Origin: Flavobacteriales bacterium
GTDB lineage: Bacteria; Bacteroidota; Bacteroidia; Flavobacteriales; UBA7312
Direction: 5' to 3'
NCBI GenBank assembly: GCA_002862585.1
Contig: PKDP01000019.1
Location: 1-24,210, forward strand
Length of the DNA: 24,210 nucleotides
Below the pieces are notes generated by a model that saw nothing but the letters and a program-made list of their open reading frames with translations, was not told the DNA's origin and searched no databases. The translations under genes and the position numbers were made by a program. This document shows positions 1-10,500 of this stretch, piece by piece; position 1 is the first letter of the stretch, and every line of letters begins with the position of its first letter.

Positions 1-462
1 AAATGGACATAGTATTATAAGCCCAACTATTACTTTGTTCTTAAATTTATCTAAACTGATGTTTAGTGTACTGAGAAACTTAGCCACAGCCATACAACTG
101 GCTACTTTTGCAAATTCTGAGGGTTGTATTCGTGTAAACCCAATATCTAGCCAAGAAGTGGCACCATTAACTTCTACACCAAATAAAAGGACTCCCATTA
201 AACTTAAAAGTGATATAAAATAGATGATGTAGGCAAAGCCTTCAAAAAACTTCCAATTAAAAAATAAAATAAATAGAGCAATTACAAAAGCTATTAAAAT
301 CCAAACCATTTGGCGTCCATACTTTTGGCTAAAATCAAATATCTCGTAATTTTCATTATAAAGTGCAGCGTAAATATTTAGCCACCCAATAAATACCAAA
401 ACGAGGTACATTGAGATGGTCCACCAATCAACGTGGTCAAATATTTGTTTCTTAAATCGCAT
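1..462 (-). CDS. rodA: RodA, SEDS-family peptidoglycan polymerase (N-terminal part, cut by window edge)
   Basis: RodA is the inner-membrane SEDS glycosyltransferase that polymerises lateral-wall glycan strands from lipid II together with PBP2. The first 154 residues are readable with no stop down to base 1, so the gene continues outside the window. Visible are a charged N-terminus, hydrophobic segments at about residues 16-33, 51-69 and 75-95, and the SEDS signature NGATSWLDIG (99-108) followed by QPSEFAK (113-119). The ATG (460-462) overlaps the stop of the upstream PBP2 gene in the string TAATG, which suggests translational coupling. Family assignment is firm; the choice of RodA over FtsW rests on the mreBCD-mrdA context. 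Confidence 0.93.
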   Translation of the reverse strand, partial: MRFKKQIFDHVDWWTISMYLVLVFIGWLNIYAALYNENYEIFDFSQKYGRQMVWILIAFVIALFILFFNWKFFEGFAYIIYFISLLSLMGVLLFGVEVNGATSWLDIGFTRIQPSEFAKVASCMAVAKFLSTLNISLDKFKNKVIVGLIILCPF

Positions 463-2279
463 TAATACTCTATTTCTCCATTTACAATACGCTCCTCTAA
501 ATACTGTCGACTAATAGTATCGTTAATGTATTTTTCAATCATCAAGCTACCTATTGGCACTGCCCATGTTGAGCCCCAGCCGCCATTTTCAACATAGACT
601 GCAAGTGCTATTTTGGGCTTATCTTTAGGTGCAAATCCTATAAAAATAGAATGATCTTTACCATGTGGGTTTTGAGCTGTTCCTGTTTTTCCGCACACTG
701 TCACTTCATCCATTTTAGCAATATTGGAAGTTCCAAGTTCTTTATTTTCAACCACTTCTTGCATTCCTTTAATTACAATGTCAAAATAAGAAGAATCAAT
801 TTCAGTATATATTTTTGTTTTGAAACGCGACTCAATACTGTCGTTTTCTATTTCTTTGATAATGTGTGGCGTGTAATAATAACCCCTATTTGCGATGGCT
901 GCAGTCATATTAGCCATTTGAATAGGCGTAGTTAAGAGTGCATCTTGTCCGATAGACAAGGATAGGTTTGTTAACGATTTCCATCTTTTTTTACCATAGA
1001 TTCTGTCGTAGTAGTTTTTGTTTGGAACAAAACCCTTCTGACCTGTTGGCAAATCATTATTTAACCAATTTCCAAGTCCGAAACTCATCACATAGTTTCG
1101 CCAAGCATCATAGCCCTCATAAGTCGTTGGATAGTTTTCTATAATGGACTTGTAAACGTTGCAGAAATAAGCATTACATGAGTTTGCTATTGACTCTTCT
1201 AAGTTTAGTGGAGATCTATGTTCATGGCATTTCATTTTTCTTTTTTCTTCGCCATAAACAAAACCATCATCACAATCGAAATGAGTACTTGATTTAATCA
1301 CTTTCTCTTGCAGACCAATAAGAGCATTGATGATCTTAAATGTTGAGCCTGGCGGATATTGAGCAAGAGCTGCTCTATTAAATAATGGCTTGTTGATGCT
1401 ATCATTATTTAGAACGGTATAGTTTTCAGAACGTTTGCGACCAACCAATGTGTTAGGATCATAATTTGGAGCGGAGATAAGGCATAAAATCTCTCCTGTT
1501 GAGGGTTCAATGGCTACTACACTTCCTCGCTTATTCTGCATAAGCTGTTCTCCATAATTTTGAAGAAAAATATCGATGGATGAGGTTAGATTTTTGCCTG
1601 GAATGGATTTGGTGTCAAATTTTCCATTTTTGAAATTTCCTTTAATGTTATTATGGACATCCTTCAGCAATAATTTTTCACCTTTAATTCCTTTGAGTTT
1701 ATCTTCATAGGCCTTCTCAATACCACTAACACCTATGTAGTCTCCTTCTTTGTAATAGGGATTTTTCTTTATGATTAGTTGATTAACTTCACCTACATAG
1801 CCCAATAAGTGACTAGCTGTTGAATAAGGATATTTTCTTAGGGTTCTGGCCTGAACATAAAAGCCAGCCATTAAAAACATATTTTCCTGTAGCTTAGTGT
1901 ACGTTTCTACAGAAATTTGTTTCATAAAAACACTGGACTTATACATAGAATAGCTTTTAGCCTTTTCAAGTCTTTTTTCTAAAACTAGTGTATCTATTGA
2001 AAGTAGTGAGCAAATTAAATTAGTATCAATACTACTGGCTTGATTGGGAGTAATCATTAAATCGTATGCTGCTTCATTGTAAACAATTAGTTCATTATTT
2101 CTGTCGTAAATAAGACCTCTTCTGGGGTGGTCTGTTTCCTTTCGAATAACATTGTTTTCTGAAGATGTTTTAAAACTATCGTCAACAACCTGAATAGAAA
2201 ATAAGCGAACTATAAAAATGATGATTATAACACAGAAAAATCCTCCAATTATATAGGGCCTATTCTCAAACTTTCTCAC
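462..2279 (-). CDS. mrdA: Penicillin-binding protein 2, rod-elongation transpeptidase
   Basis: This is a class B PBP, a DD-transpeptidase that cross-links peptidoglycan made by RodA in the elongasome; it is membrane-anchored with a periplasmic catalytic domain. In 605 residues one sees a single N-terminal membrane anchor (about 9-27), the PBP dimerisation region including RGLIYDRN near residue 55, and the three active-site motifs: STFK with nucleophile Ser near 312, SCN near 370, and KTGTA near 531. The start is GTG (2277-2279), overlapping the mreD stop as GTGA; no better ATG lies nearby. Length and motif spacing fit Bacteroidota PBP2 (MrdA). It sits between mreD and rodA in the elongation cluster. 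Confidence 0.96.
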   Translation of the reverse strand: MRKFENRPYIIGGFFCVIIIIFIVRLFSIQVVDDSFKTSSENNVIRKETDHPRRGLIYDRNNELIVYNEAAYDLMITPNQASSIDTNLICSLLSIDTLVLEKRLEKAKSYSMYKSSVFMKQISVETYTKLQENMFLMAGFYVQARTLRKYPYSTASHLLGYVGEVNQLIIKKNPYYKEGDYIGVSGIEKAYEDKLKGIKGEKLLLKDVHNNIKGNFKNGKFDTKSIPGKNLTSSIDIFLQNYGEQLMQNKRGSVVAIEPSTGEILCLISAPNYDPNTLVGRKRSENYTVLNNDSINKPLFNRAALAQYPPGSTFKIINALIGLQEKVIKSSTHFDCDDGFVYGEEKRKMKCHEHRSPLNLEESIANSCNAYFCNVYKSIIENYPTTYEGYDAWRNYVMSFGLGNWLNNDLPTGQKGFVPNKNYYDRIYGKKRWKSLTNLSLSIGQDALLTTPIQMANMTAAIANRGYYYTPHIIKEIENDSIESRFKTKIYTEIDSSYFDIVIKGMQEVVENKELGTSNIAKMDEVTVCGKTGTAQNPHGKDHSIFIGFAPKDKPKIALAVYVENGGWGSTWAVPIGSLMIEKYINDTISRQYLEERIVNGEIEY

Positions 2280-2797
2280 TTTAACGAATTTCTGGCATTA
2301 AAAAACTGTAAAATAATTAGCAAAATGGAGGTTACTAATCCACTGGCTATTGTTCGCAAAAGGATATTCCCTAAATCGAGTTGAAATGCTTCGATGAAAA
2401 ATAATGCGAAATGATGAATAAATACTAAGATTGAAGTGTATATAATGGTTGTAGGCAATCCAAATTCGTTAATGGAGAAGACAATATTGTTTTGAGTCTT
2501 ATTCTTCAATTGAGGAATAAGAGATAACAATATCGGGCTCTTGAGGTACATAACAAGAACACAAGCAAAAGTGTGTAGCCCCATAGAGTTTTGGAATGCA
2601 TCCATTACTATACCTGTTAAGAATGCTATTAGTAGCAATAGGTTTTGGTTTTTCTTACTTATAGGTAAAAGAAAAAGAAACATGAGGTAAACGTATGGGT
2701 TGATATAGCCCATAAAAAATATATTATTAAAAATCAGCACTTGTAGAGAGATGAATACTATGAAATTTATGCTATGTCTGATAGTAACTTTACTCAT
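2276..2797 (-). CDS. mreD: MreD, rod-shape membrane protein
   Basis: A 173-residue, very hydrophobic protein with about five to six predicted membrane segments, of the size expected for MreD. Sequence similarity in this family is weak, so the call relies mainly on hydropathy and position: it lies directly after mreC (overlapping it by 8 bases) and before mrdA (4-base overlap). MreD is an integral inner-membrane part of the elongasome, thought to bridge MreC and the PBP2/RodA pair. Nothing is unusual in it. Confidence 0.88.
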   Translation of the reverse strand: MSKVTIRHSINFIVFISLQVLIFNNIFFMGYINPYVYLMFLFLLPISKKNQNLLLLIAFLTGIVMDAFQNSMGLHTFACVLVMYLKSPILLSLIPQLKNKTQNNIVFSINEFGLPTTIIYTSILVFIHHFALFFIEAFQLDLGNILLRTIASGLVTSILLIILQFFNARNSLK

Positions 2798-3593
2798 TGC
2801 TTAATTGTTCTTCTAACAATTCTTTTTCTTCTTTTTTTAGAGGTTGGCAAACATTGACATATTTAACCTCTTTTAAATCTTCAATAAAAGACATTTTTAA
2901 GTTGTGAAACTTATCAGCCTCCTTCGTTTTTATATCACTAATCACACCAACTATTGTGTTGGATGGGAAGATATACGAGAATCCGCTGGTAATGATAGTG
3001 TCACCTAGCTGTAGATCAACATGTGATGGAATATCATAAATTTTAGCTTTTTTATAGTTTTTGCCATCCCACTGAAGTGATCCAAAGTGATTATTTTTCT
3101 TAATGACAACACTCACTTTGCTTTTACTATGCAAGATTGACAATACACTGCTAAAGTGTTTTGATGTTTCCTTGACAATGCCAATAACCCCATTATTACT
3201 TACTACACCCATCCCTTTTTTTATGCCATCAATTTTACCTTTGTCGATAGTAATGTAATTGTTTGCACGAGCCACCGACTTGTTAATAATGGTTGCAGGA
3301 ATGAAATGACTAGCAGATATTGAGCTAATACTAACTTTTTGCTGATAACTTATTAAACTTTTAAGTTTTGCATTCTCCATCAGTAAAAGTTCATTAGTGC
3401 TTTTTAATGAAAAATAACTCTTTACATTACTTATTGCCAAAAAACTTGTAGCGGTGACGCCATTTGTTGAATTGATGAAAGCAGCCTTTTGAAAACTATT
3501 GTTTTGAATAATTAAAAAGAATGCAAAAACCTCAAGAAGAATAAATAAAATCTGATGATTATACTTATTTATTAATTCTATTAAGTTACGCAT
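2790..3593 (-). CDS. mreC: MreC, periplasmic rod-shape scaffold
   Basis: MreC is an inner-membrane-anchored periplasmic protein that oligomerises and activates PBP2 during side-wall synthesis. The 267-residue product has one N-terminal membrane segment (about 12-30), a likely coiled coil near 60-90 (NELLLMENAKLKSL), then the two beta-barrel MreC domains, recognisable from GKIDGIKKGMGVVSNNGVIG, GDTIITSG and FPSNTIVGVI. The acidic lysine/glutamate-rich C-terminal tail is common in the phylum. It follows mreB by 15 bases and overlaps mreD, fitting a single mre transcript. Confidence 0.95.
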   Translation of the reverse strand: MRNLIELINKYNHQILFILLEVFAFFLIIQNNSFQKAAFINSTNGVTATSFLAISNVKSYFSLKSTNELLLMENAKLKSLISYQQKVSISSISASHFIPATIINKSVARANNYITIDKGKIDGIKKGMGVVSNNGVIGIVKETSKHFSSVLSILHSKSKVSVVIKKNNHFGSLQWDGKNYKKAKIYDIPSHVDLQLGDTIITSGFSYIFPSNTIVGVISDIKTKEADKFHNLKMSFIEDLKEVKYVNVCQPLKKEEKELLEEQLSNE

Positions 3594-3608
3594 TACCTAC
3601 ACAATAAT

Positions 3609-4631
3609 TTATCGAATTAAAAACGGGAAATTATCAGTATTCTTAAGAGCAATGCCTGTCCCTCTTGCTACTGCTCTTAAAGGATCTTCGGCAACATAAA
3701 CGGGGAGTTTAGTCTTCAAAGAAATTCTTTTGTCAAGACCTCTTAACATTGAACCACCACCTGTTAAATATATTCCAGTGTTATAAATATCAGCAGACAG
3801 CTCTGGAGGAGTTTGACCTAAAGCGGCTAAAACCGCTTGTTCAATTTGTGATATGGTCTGATCCAAAGCACGAGCAATTTCTTTATAGGTTACAATTATT
3901 TCTTTAGGAATACCACTCATTAAATCTCTGCCGTGTACAGCAAAGTTTGGTGGGGGCTCATCCAGTTCTTGCAGGGCTGCTCCTACATTAATTTTAATTT
4001 TTTCAGCCATACGTTCACCGATGTCTATGTTGTGATGATTTCTCATGTAAATACGTATATCAGTGGTGAAGTTATCTCCTGCAACTCTTATAGAGCGGTC
4101 AGTAACAATACCTCCTAAAGAGATAACGGCAATTTCCGATGTGCCACCACCTATATCAATAATCATATTTCCTTTAGGCTCAAGAACATCTACTCCAATA
4201 CCAATAGCAGCAGCCATAGGCTCATGAATTAAGAATACTTCTTTGGCGCCAGCGTGTTCTGCAGAATCTTTTACAGCTCTTTTTTCAACTTCGGTAATGC
4301 CTGAAGGAATACAAACTACCATTTTCAATGAGGGTGAAAACAATGTTTTACGTCTAGGAATCATTTTAATCATTCCGCGAATCATTTGCTCAGCTGCAGA
4401 GAAGTCAGCAATTACACCGTCTTTAAGGGGTCGAATAGTGTCTATGGTCTTGTGCGTTTTTCCATGCATTTGTTGAGCCTTTTTACCAATAGCTACTACT
4501 TTTCCAAGTATAATATCTTTTGCAACAATTGAAGGCTCGTCCACAACCACTTTGTCATTGTGTATAATAAGAGTATTTGCAGTACCTAAGTCAATTGCAA
4601 TCTCTTGCGTCATAAAATCGAAAAAACCCAT
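3609..4631 (-). CDS. mreB: MreB, actin-like rod-shape determinant
   Basis: MreB is the cytoplasmic actin homologue that forms membrane-bound filaments steering the wall-elongation machinery. All nucleotide-binding blocks of the actin fold are present in 340 residues: phosphate 1 DLGTANT (14-20), phosphate 2 DIGGGTSE (about 160), and the adenosine-binding block YLTGGGSMLRGL with the closing DPLRAVARGTG. The length is standard. It begins 11 bases after the purH stop and leads mreC-mreD-mrdA-rodA. No separate promoter box was seen in the short gap, so co-transcription with purH is likely (inference). Confidence 0.98.
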   Translation of the reverse strand: MGFFDFMTQEIAIDLGTANTLIIHNDKVVVDEPSIVAKDIILGKVVAIGKKAQQMHGKTHKTIDTIRPLKDGVIADFSAAEQMIRGMIKMIPRRKTLFSPSLKMVVCIPSGITEVEKRAVKDSAEHAGAKEVFLIHEPMAAAIGIGVDVLEPKGNMIIDIGGGTSEIAVISLGGIVTDRSIRVAGDNFTTDIRIYMRNHHNIDIGERMAEKIKINVGAALQELDEPPPNFAVHGRDLMSGIPKEIIVTYKEIARALDQTISQIEQAVLAALGQTPPELSADIYNTGIYLTGGGSMLRGLDKRISLKTKLPVYVAEDPLRAVARGTGIALKNTDNFPFLIR

Positions 4632-4642
4632 ATTATTAAGTT

Positions 4643-6160
4643 TTAATGTTTAAAGTGTCTAGTTGCGGTCATTACCATAACCATTTTATTTTCATTACAG
4701 TAATCAATTGATAGTTGGTCTTTTATCGACCCGCCTGGTTGAATTACTGCCTTTACGCCAGCTTCATGTGCAATCTCTACACAGTCTGCAAACGGAAAGA
4801 AAGCGTCAGAAGCCATAGCACACCCTTCAAGTTTAAAATCAAATTGCTTGGCCTTATCAATGGCTTGCTTTAAGGCGTCAACTCGTGATGTTTGTCCCAC
4901 TCCACTTGCTAGCAATTGATTGTCTTTAACCAGTACAATCGCATTTGATTTAGTGTTTTTACAGACCTTACTTGCAAATTCTAAATCGGCTAATTGTTGT
5001 TCGCTAGGTTCAATTTCGGTTACTGTTTTCATGCCTACGGCTCTGTCAATAGTAACGTCTTTATCCTGCTCAAGAACACCATTTAGTATTGTACGGAATT
5101 GTCTGTTTGGTAGAGCTGTTTCCTTCTGCACTAATATAATACGATTTTTCTTGGATTTCAATACTTCGAGCGCTTCATTTTGATAGGACGGAGCAATAAT
5201 AATCTCGAAGAATAATGAGTTTATTTCATTTGCCGTATCAAGGTCTAGCTCAGCGTTACACACTAGAATTCCACCAAAAGCAGAAATAGGATCACCAGCT
5301 AGGGCAGCAACATAGGCGTCTTTCAAAACATTTTTCGAGGCGATACCACAAGCATTATTATGTTTTAGGATGGCAAATGTTGTGTCTTCAAATTCTGAAA
5401 TGATATGTACAGCAGCATCTACGTCTAGCAAATTATTGTAGGATAATGCTTTGCCATGAAGTTGATCGAAAAAGCCATCTAAGTTACCATAGAATACACC
5501 TTTTTGGTGAGGATTTTCTCCGTATCGTAAGCCTGTGCCATTAGGCATACTAAATTTAAAGGCTGTATCGTCTTTGTCAAAGTATGAAAATATAGCACTG
5601 TCGTAGTGCGATGAAATGTGAAAAGACTTAGTGGCATATTGTCTTCGCTCTTCTATAGTCGTTCCATTATTTTCTTTTAATATGGAGTGAAAATCAGCGT
5701 AATCGTATTTTGATGAAATAACTACTACGTCTTTGAAGTTCTTAGCTGCAGCTCTAATTAGTGAAATGCCTCCAATATCAATTTTTTCAATAATAGACTG
5801 CTCATCAGCTCCAGAAGCAACAGTTTCTTCAAAAGGGTAGAGGTCAACAATTACGATATCAAATTCAGGAATATCATACTCTTTCAACTGCTCATTGTCC
5901 GACTCTAATTCTCTTCGGCTCAATATACCTCCGAAAACTTTTGGGTGTAAGGTTTTTACTCTACCTCCTAATATTGACGGGTAGGACGTTAAGTCTTCCA
6001 CACGCTTAACCTCTGTTCCTAAGCCTTCAATGAAGGCTTGTGTGCCTCCAGTAGAATATATAGTAACACCTAATCGGCTTAGTTCTTCTATTATTGGGCC
6101 TAATCCGTCTTTATAAAAAACAGAAATTAGAGCATTTTTGGGTTTAATAAAAGTGTTCAT
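4643..6160 (-). CDS. purH: Bifunctional AICAR transformylase / IMP cyclohydrolase
   Basis: PurH catalyses the last two steps of de novo IMP synthesis: formylation of AICAR with 10-formyl-tetrahydrofolate, then ring closure to IMP. In 505 residues the N-terminal MGS-like IMP cyclohydrolase domain (about 1-190) shows YSTGGT and KTLHPKVFGGIL. The AICARFT domain shows RYGENPHQK, the catalytic block KHNNACGIA with the Lys-His pair (about 265), and near the end FPFADC and AVIQPGGSIKD. The ATG is at 6158-6160, just downstream of a possible promoter box. purH before mreB is an arrangement I recall from other Bacteroidota (not checked here). Confidence 0.98.
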   Translation of the reverse strand: MNTFIKPKNALISVFYKDGLGPIIEELSRLGVTIYSTGGTQAFIEGLGTEVKRVEDLTSYPSILGGRVKTLHPKVFGGILSRRELESDNEQLKEYDIPEFDIVIVDLYPFEETVASGADEQSIIEKIDIGGISLIRAAAKNFKDVVVISSKYDYADFHSILKENNGTTIEERRQYATKSFHISSHYDSAIFSYFDKDDTAFKFSMPNGTGLRYGENPHQKGVFYGNLDGFFDQLHGKALSYNNLLDVDAAVHIISEFEDTTFAILKHNNACGIASKNVLKDAYVAALAGDPISAFGGILVCNAELDLDTANEINSLFFEIIIAPSYQNEALEVLKSKKNRIILVQKETALPNRQFRTILNGVLEQDKDVTIDRAVGMKTVTEIEPSEQQLADLEFASKVCKNTKSNAIVLVKDNQLLASGVGQTSRVDALKQAIDKAKQFDFKLEGCAMASDAFFPFADCVEIAHEAGVKAVIQPGGSIKDQLSIDYCNENKMVMVMTATRHFKH

Positions 6161-6180
6161 GAAATTTGACAGTTATACTG

Positions 6181-6188
6181 CAATATTA
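6181..6188 (-). promoter_or_regulatory. Possible -7 box for purH-mre cluster
   Basis: Read on the minus strand, TAATATTG differs from the Bacteroidota -7 consensus TAnnTTTG at one base and lies 20 bases before the purH ATG. A TTG occurs about 20 bases further upstream, near the usual place of the -33 element. The match is imperfect, so this is tentative. Confidence 0.35.
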
Positions 6189-6267
6189 CCGAAATACTCT
6201 CTTACAATCAACCACAATTAAAAGGTTTTTGGTGTTTGTTAATAACTTTCATTCAGACTATTTTATA

Positions 6268-6275
6268 TATCTTTG
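6268..6275 (+). promoter_or_regulatory. Putative -7 box (TATCTTTG) for ABC permease
   Basis: TATCTTTG is an exact match to the Bacteroidota -7 consensus TAnnTTTG and ends 17 bases before the ATG at 6293. No clear TTTG lies 19 bases upstream, so the -33 half is weak. Its position inside the longer TTG-initiated reading frame argues that translation starts at the ATG at 6293. Confidence 0.45.
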
Positions 6276-6292
6276 GTGGACTATTTTCATAC

Positions 6293-7534
6293 ATGATTTT
6301 ATTTCGATTATTTTCTGAAAGTTTACGTTTTGCATGGCACGCTATAGTGAATAATAAACTACGTACTTTTTTATCACTTCTAGGTGTCACCATCGGAATT
6401 TTGGCTGTAATCTCAGTATTTACTATTGTCGATTCTTTAGAAAGAAACGTGAGAGACAGTATCAATAAATTGGGTAGTGATGTACTTTATATTCAGAAAT
6501 GGCCTTGGGGTCCGTCTGACGGTGGTGAATATAAATGGTGGAATTTCATGAGTAGACCTGAGGTTGATATTTCTGAGATGCGAAAGCTTTCAGCTAAGTC
6601 TCAAAAAGCACAATCCATAGCTTTTATGAATAGTGCCAAAAGAACCTTAAAAAATGGTAATAATAGCATAGAAGGTGTAGATGTTTTTGCTGTGTCTTAC
6701 GATTGGAAGGACATTAGAAATTTTGATTTAACTGATGGACGATATTTTACCGAACAAGAAATTGAAAGCGGAAAAAATCAAGTTATTATTGGAACTAATG
6801 TTGCAAGAGCATTGTTTAATAATTCCGATAGTTATGGTGAAATCATAAAAATTAGAGGAGAGAAAGCTATTGTTATCGGTATATTTTCAGTTGAAGGCGA
6901 AGATATAACTGGTAATTCGTTAGATAATTCTGCTGTTGTGCCAGTTACTTTTGGTCAGCGACTAATGAATAAAAGACGTAGTGACCCAACTATTATTGCC
7001 AAGGCAAAGGTCGGTGTTTCTATTGAAGAAATGAAAGATGAGCTTTCTGGCATTATGAGGTCAATACGCCGATTGAAGCCCACAATGTCTAATAATTTTG
7101 CAATGAATGAAATTAGCTTGATTAGTAATCAGCTTGATGGACTTTTTTCTGTAATTGGATTAGCAGGATGGATTATAGGAGGCTTTTCAATACTTGTCGG
7201 TGGCTTTGGAATTGCAAACATTATGTTTGTTTCCGTTAAAGAGCGAACCAAACTAATAGGTATTCAAAAATCACTAGGGGCTAAGAATAGTTTCATTTTG
7301 TATCAGTTTTTATTCGAGTCAGTCTTTTTGTGTTTGATTGGAGGAGTCTTAGGACTTTTCCTCGTCTTTATACTAACTGCAGTTATTAATAATTTTTCCG
7401 ATTTCGGAATTATTTTAACTTTCGAAAACGTTCTATTAGGCTTATCAGTTTCTGCTATAATTGGAATCGTTTCTGGGATAGTTCCTGCTTTGTCGGCTTC
7501 TAAGCACGACCCTGTTGAAGCTATACGACGATAG
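6293..7534 (+). CDS. MacB/FtsX-type ABC transporter permease
   Basis: An inner-membrane permease of the MacB-like type, which usually works with a cytoplasmic ATPase in export or envelope mechanotransmission. From the ATG at 6293 it has 413 residues: an N-terminal amphipathic stretch and first membrane helix (about 20-45, after NNKLRTFLSLLGVT), a large MacB-type periplasmic domain (about 45-265), then an FtsX domain with three membrane segments ending DPVEAIRR. The frame stays open back to a TTG at 6236, but the ATG fits the family N-terminus (SESLRFAWHAI) and lies just after a promoter-like box, so I prefer it. No ATPase gene is adjacent in the window. Substrate unknown. Confidence 0.9.
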   Translation: MILFRLFSESLRFAWHAIVNNKLRTFLSLLGVTIGILAVISVFTIVDSLERNVRDSINKLGSDVLYIQKWPWGPSDGGEYKWWNFMSRPEVDISEMRKLSAKSQKAQSIAFMNSAKRTLKNGNNSIEGVDVFAVSYDWKDIRNFDLTDGRYFTEQEIESGKNQVIIGTNVARALFNNSDSYGEIIKIRGEKAIVIGIFSVEGEDITGNSLDNSAVVPVTFGQRLMNKRRSDPTIIAKAKVGVSIEEMKDELSGIMRSIRRLKPTMSNNFAMNEISLISNQLDGLFSVIGLAGWIIGGFSILVGGFGIANIMFVSVKERTKLIGIQKSLGAKNSFILYQFLFESVFLCLIGGVLGLFLVFILTAVINNFSDFGIILTFENVLLGLSVSAIIGIVSGIVPALSASKHDPVEAIRR

Positions 7535-7552
7535 CTTATGAAATAAGCTTTT
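7533..7552 (+). terminator. Small hairpin overlapping both convergent stop codons
   Basis: A 7-base-pair stem (AGCTTAT / ATAAGCT) with a GAA loop is followed on the plus strand by only four T residues. It overlaps the stop codons of the permease (7532-7534) and mfd (7536-7538). It may act as a weak terminator for the permease transcript; the tail is too short for a firm call. Confidence 0.35.
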
Positions 7553-10500
7553 GACATGAATCAATAGCTTCTTGAATACTTTCAATATTTCTCAGTCTAA
7601 AAATGAGTTTTCCTTTCAGCTCTTTCATCTCACAATGTCGATGATTGTGTTTTAGATAGTCAAGTATTTTCCCAAATGTAGGAGATTGGAAATAAGGACT
7701 GTCTTGTTGAGGGAAATAGCCCGTCATATTAGTGTTTTTTAAGGACAAGCGTTGAAAACCGATTTTCTTTGCTAACCACCTTAATTTAACGGATTTGATT
7801 AACTCATTTGCCTCTATAGGAATTTGTCCGAATCGGTCTGAAAGTTTGGCTTCAAATTCAACTAATTCCTTTTCAGTTTCAAAACTGCCTAGTTCATTGT
7901 ACAGTTTAAGTCGCTCGCTTATGCTGTTTACATAATTGTTTGGAATAAGGATTTCCATATCTGTATCTAGTTGACAATCTTCAATAAAAGAATCTTCGTT
8001 CTTTTCGTCGGCATATAGTTCCTTAAACTCTTCCTCTTTCAATTCAGAAATAGCCTCATCCAGTATTTTTTGATACATCTCAAAGCCTATATCGCTAATA
8101 AACCCACTTTGCTCGGCTCCTAATAAATCACCAGCTCCTCTAATATCAAGATCACGCATAGAAATATTAAATCCACTGCCTAATTCAGAAAATTGTTCCA
8201 AAGCATTGAGTCGCTTTTTAGCGTCTGCTGTTAAGGAATAGTTAGGAGGGGATATGAGGTAGCAGAATGATTTTTTGTTAGACCTCCCAACACGTCCACG
8301 CATTTGGTGGAGGTCACTCAATCCAAAATTATTTGCATTATTAATTATGATAGTATTGGCGTTTGGTATATCCAGGCCACTTTCAATTATTGTTGTTGAA
8401 ACTAAAACATCAAATTCATTTTCCATAAATGAAACCATCATTTTTTCTAAGTCCTTTCCGTCCATTTGCCCGTGTCCAATACCAATCTTAGCATCAGGGC
8501 AAAGGCGTTGAATTAGTCCAGCAACTTCTTTGATGTTTTCTATTCTGTTGTGGACAAAATATACTTGTCCGCCTCTAGAAATTTCATAACGAATTGCGTC
8601 TCTAATGGTTTCTTCATCAAAGGTACATGTTTCGGTTTCTACTGGATATCTATTTGGTGGCGGAGTATTTATTACGGATAAGTCTCTCGCCCCCATTAAT
8701 GAGAACTGTAGAGTTCTTGGTATTGGTGTAGCTGTTAGCGTTAAGGTATCGACATTTGCTTTAAAGGTTTTCAATTTGTCCTTCACAGCAACGCCAAACT
8801 TTTGCTCTTCATCAATTATGAGTAGACCCAAATCATCAAAGGATACATCTTTTCCAACAATCCTATGTGTTCCGATAAGAATATCTAACTCGCCTTCAGC
8901 AACTTCTTTGAGCGTTTCTCTTTGTTCTTTAGCGGTCTTAAATCGGTTAATGTAATCTACTTTGCACGGAAGTCCTTTTAGTCTTTTTTTGAAAGTTTTA
9001 GCATGTTGCATAGCCAGAATAGTGGTTGGAACAAGAACAGCAACTTGTTTGTTATCTGCTACTGCCTTAAAGGCTGCTCGTATGGCAATTTCAGTTTTTC
9101 CAAATCCAACGTCACCACATATAAGCCTATCCATGGGCATACTATGTTCCATGTCTTTTTTCACATCATGAGTTGCCTTGTATTGGTCTGGTGTGTCTTC
9201 AAACATAAACGAAGCCTCAAGCTCATGTTGTAAAAAGCTATCGGGTGAAAACTCATGTCCTTTTTGTTCCTTACGCTTAGCGTAAAGTTGTATGAGGTCG
9301 TAGGCAATGGTTTTTACTCTGCTTTTTGTTTTGGCTTTTGTCTTTTGCCAAGCCCCTGAGCCTAGTTTGTTTGTCTTGGGTTCTGCACCATCTTTTCCGC
9401 TATATTTTGCTATTTTATGGAGTGAATGAATACTGATAAATAAGGTGTCATTATCTTTGTATATCAGCTTAATTGCTTCTTGCTTTTTGTTGTTGATGTC
9501 AATAGCATGTAAACCAGCAAATTTTCCAATTCCATGGTCAATATGAGTAACGTAATCACCAGGTTGTAAACTATTAAGTTGCTGAAGAGTAATAGCATTA
9601 TTGTTAGCAAAGCTTGTCTTTAAATGAAACTTATGATAACGCTCGAAAATCTGGTGGTCAGTATAAAAACAAATTTTTTGTTGGTGGTCGATAAACCCTT
9701 TGCTCAAACTTAGTAGAATAGGCGTAAAATGAACTTCCTTCTCAAAGTCTTGAATTATACTATCGAATCTATTGATTTGTTCTTTGCCTGAGCATAGAAT
9801 AAAATTATTGTAGCCTTTTTTATGAGAATCTTCCAAATCGTCTATCAATAAATCAAATTGTTTATTAAAGACTGGTTGAGGTGAGGATCGGAATTCATAA
9901 GATTCATCCGCTTCAAAATAAAATTGATTACCAAATTCAACTACCCCAAAATTATGTAATTGTTTGATGAAGTTATCACCATCCAAAAACAGTTTTTCAG
10001 GTTCAATGTGGCTGACAGTATTATCTTTTATAGTGTCGAAATGTGAAGTTGATTTTTCATAAAAGTCGTTCAATTTTGCCCTTGTAGAGTCGACGTCAAC
10101 TATCCAAACCTTTGAGTTCTTAGGAAGGAACTCTAAAATACTTTCTTGTGCTTTGTCACTAAAAATAGGAAATCGAGGGACTATACTGACTTTTTTTTGT
10201 TTGTCTTTGGAACGTTGGGTATTAATGTCAAATGTTCTAATGCTTTCAACATCTTCATCAAAAAACTCAATTCTGTACGGCAGTTCATTAGAAAACGAAA
10301 AGATATCTACAATACCTCCTCTAATTGAATACTGTCCAGGCTCAATAACGAAATCGACCAATTCAAAATGATATTCTTGTAGGCAATCGTTCAAGAAGTC
10401 TATTGAAATACTGTCGTTAACTTGAATGTCAAGTGAATTATTTTTGAGCTGTTCTTGGCTAATTACCTTTTCGAAAATAGCTTCAGGATAACTTACAATA

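Noticed and set aside
35..223. Plus-strand ORF of 62 codons at the left edge
   Set aside because: The opposite strand reads as RodA with its SEDS signature, so this is a shadow.
8275..9233. Several plus-strand ORFs of 69-116 codons inside mfd
   Set aside because: They lie opposite strongly conserved helicase motifs of Mfd and encode no recognisable domain.
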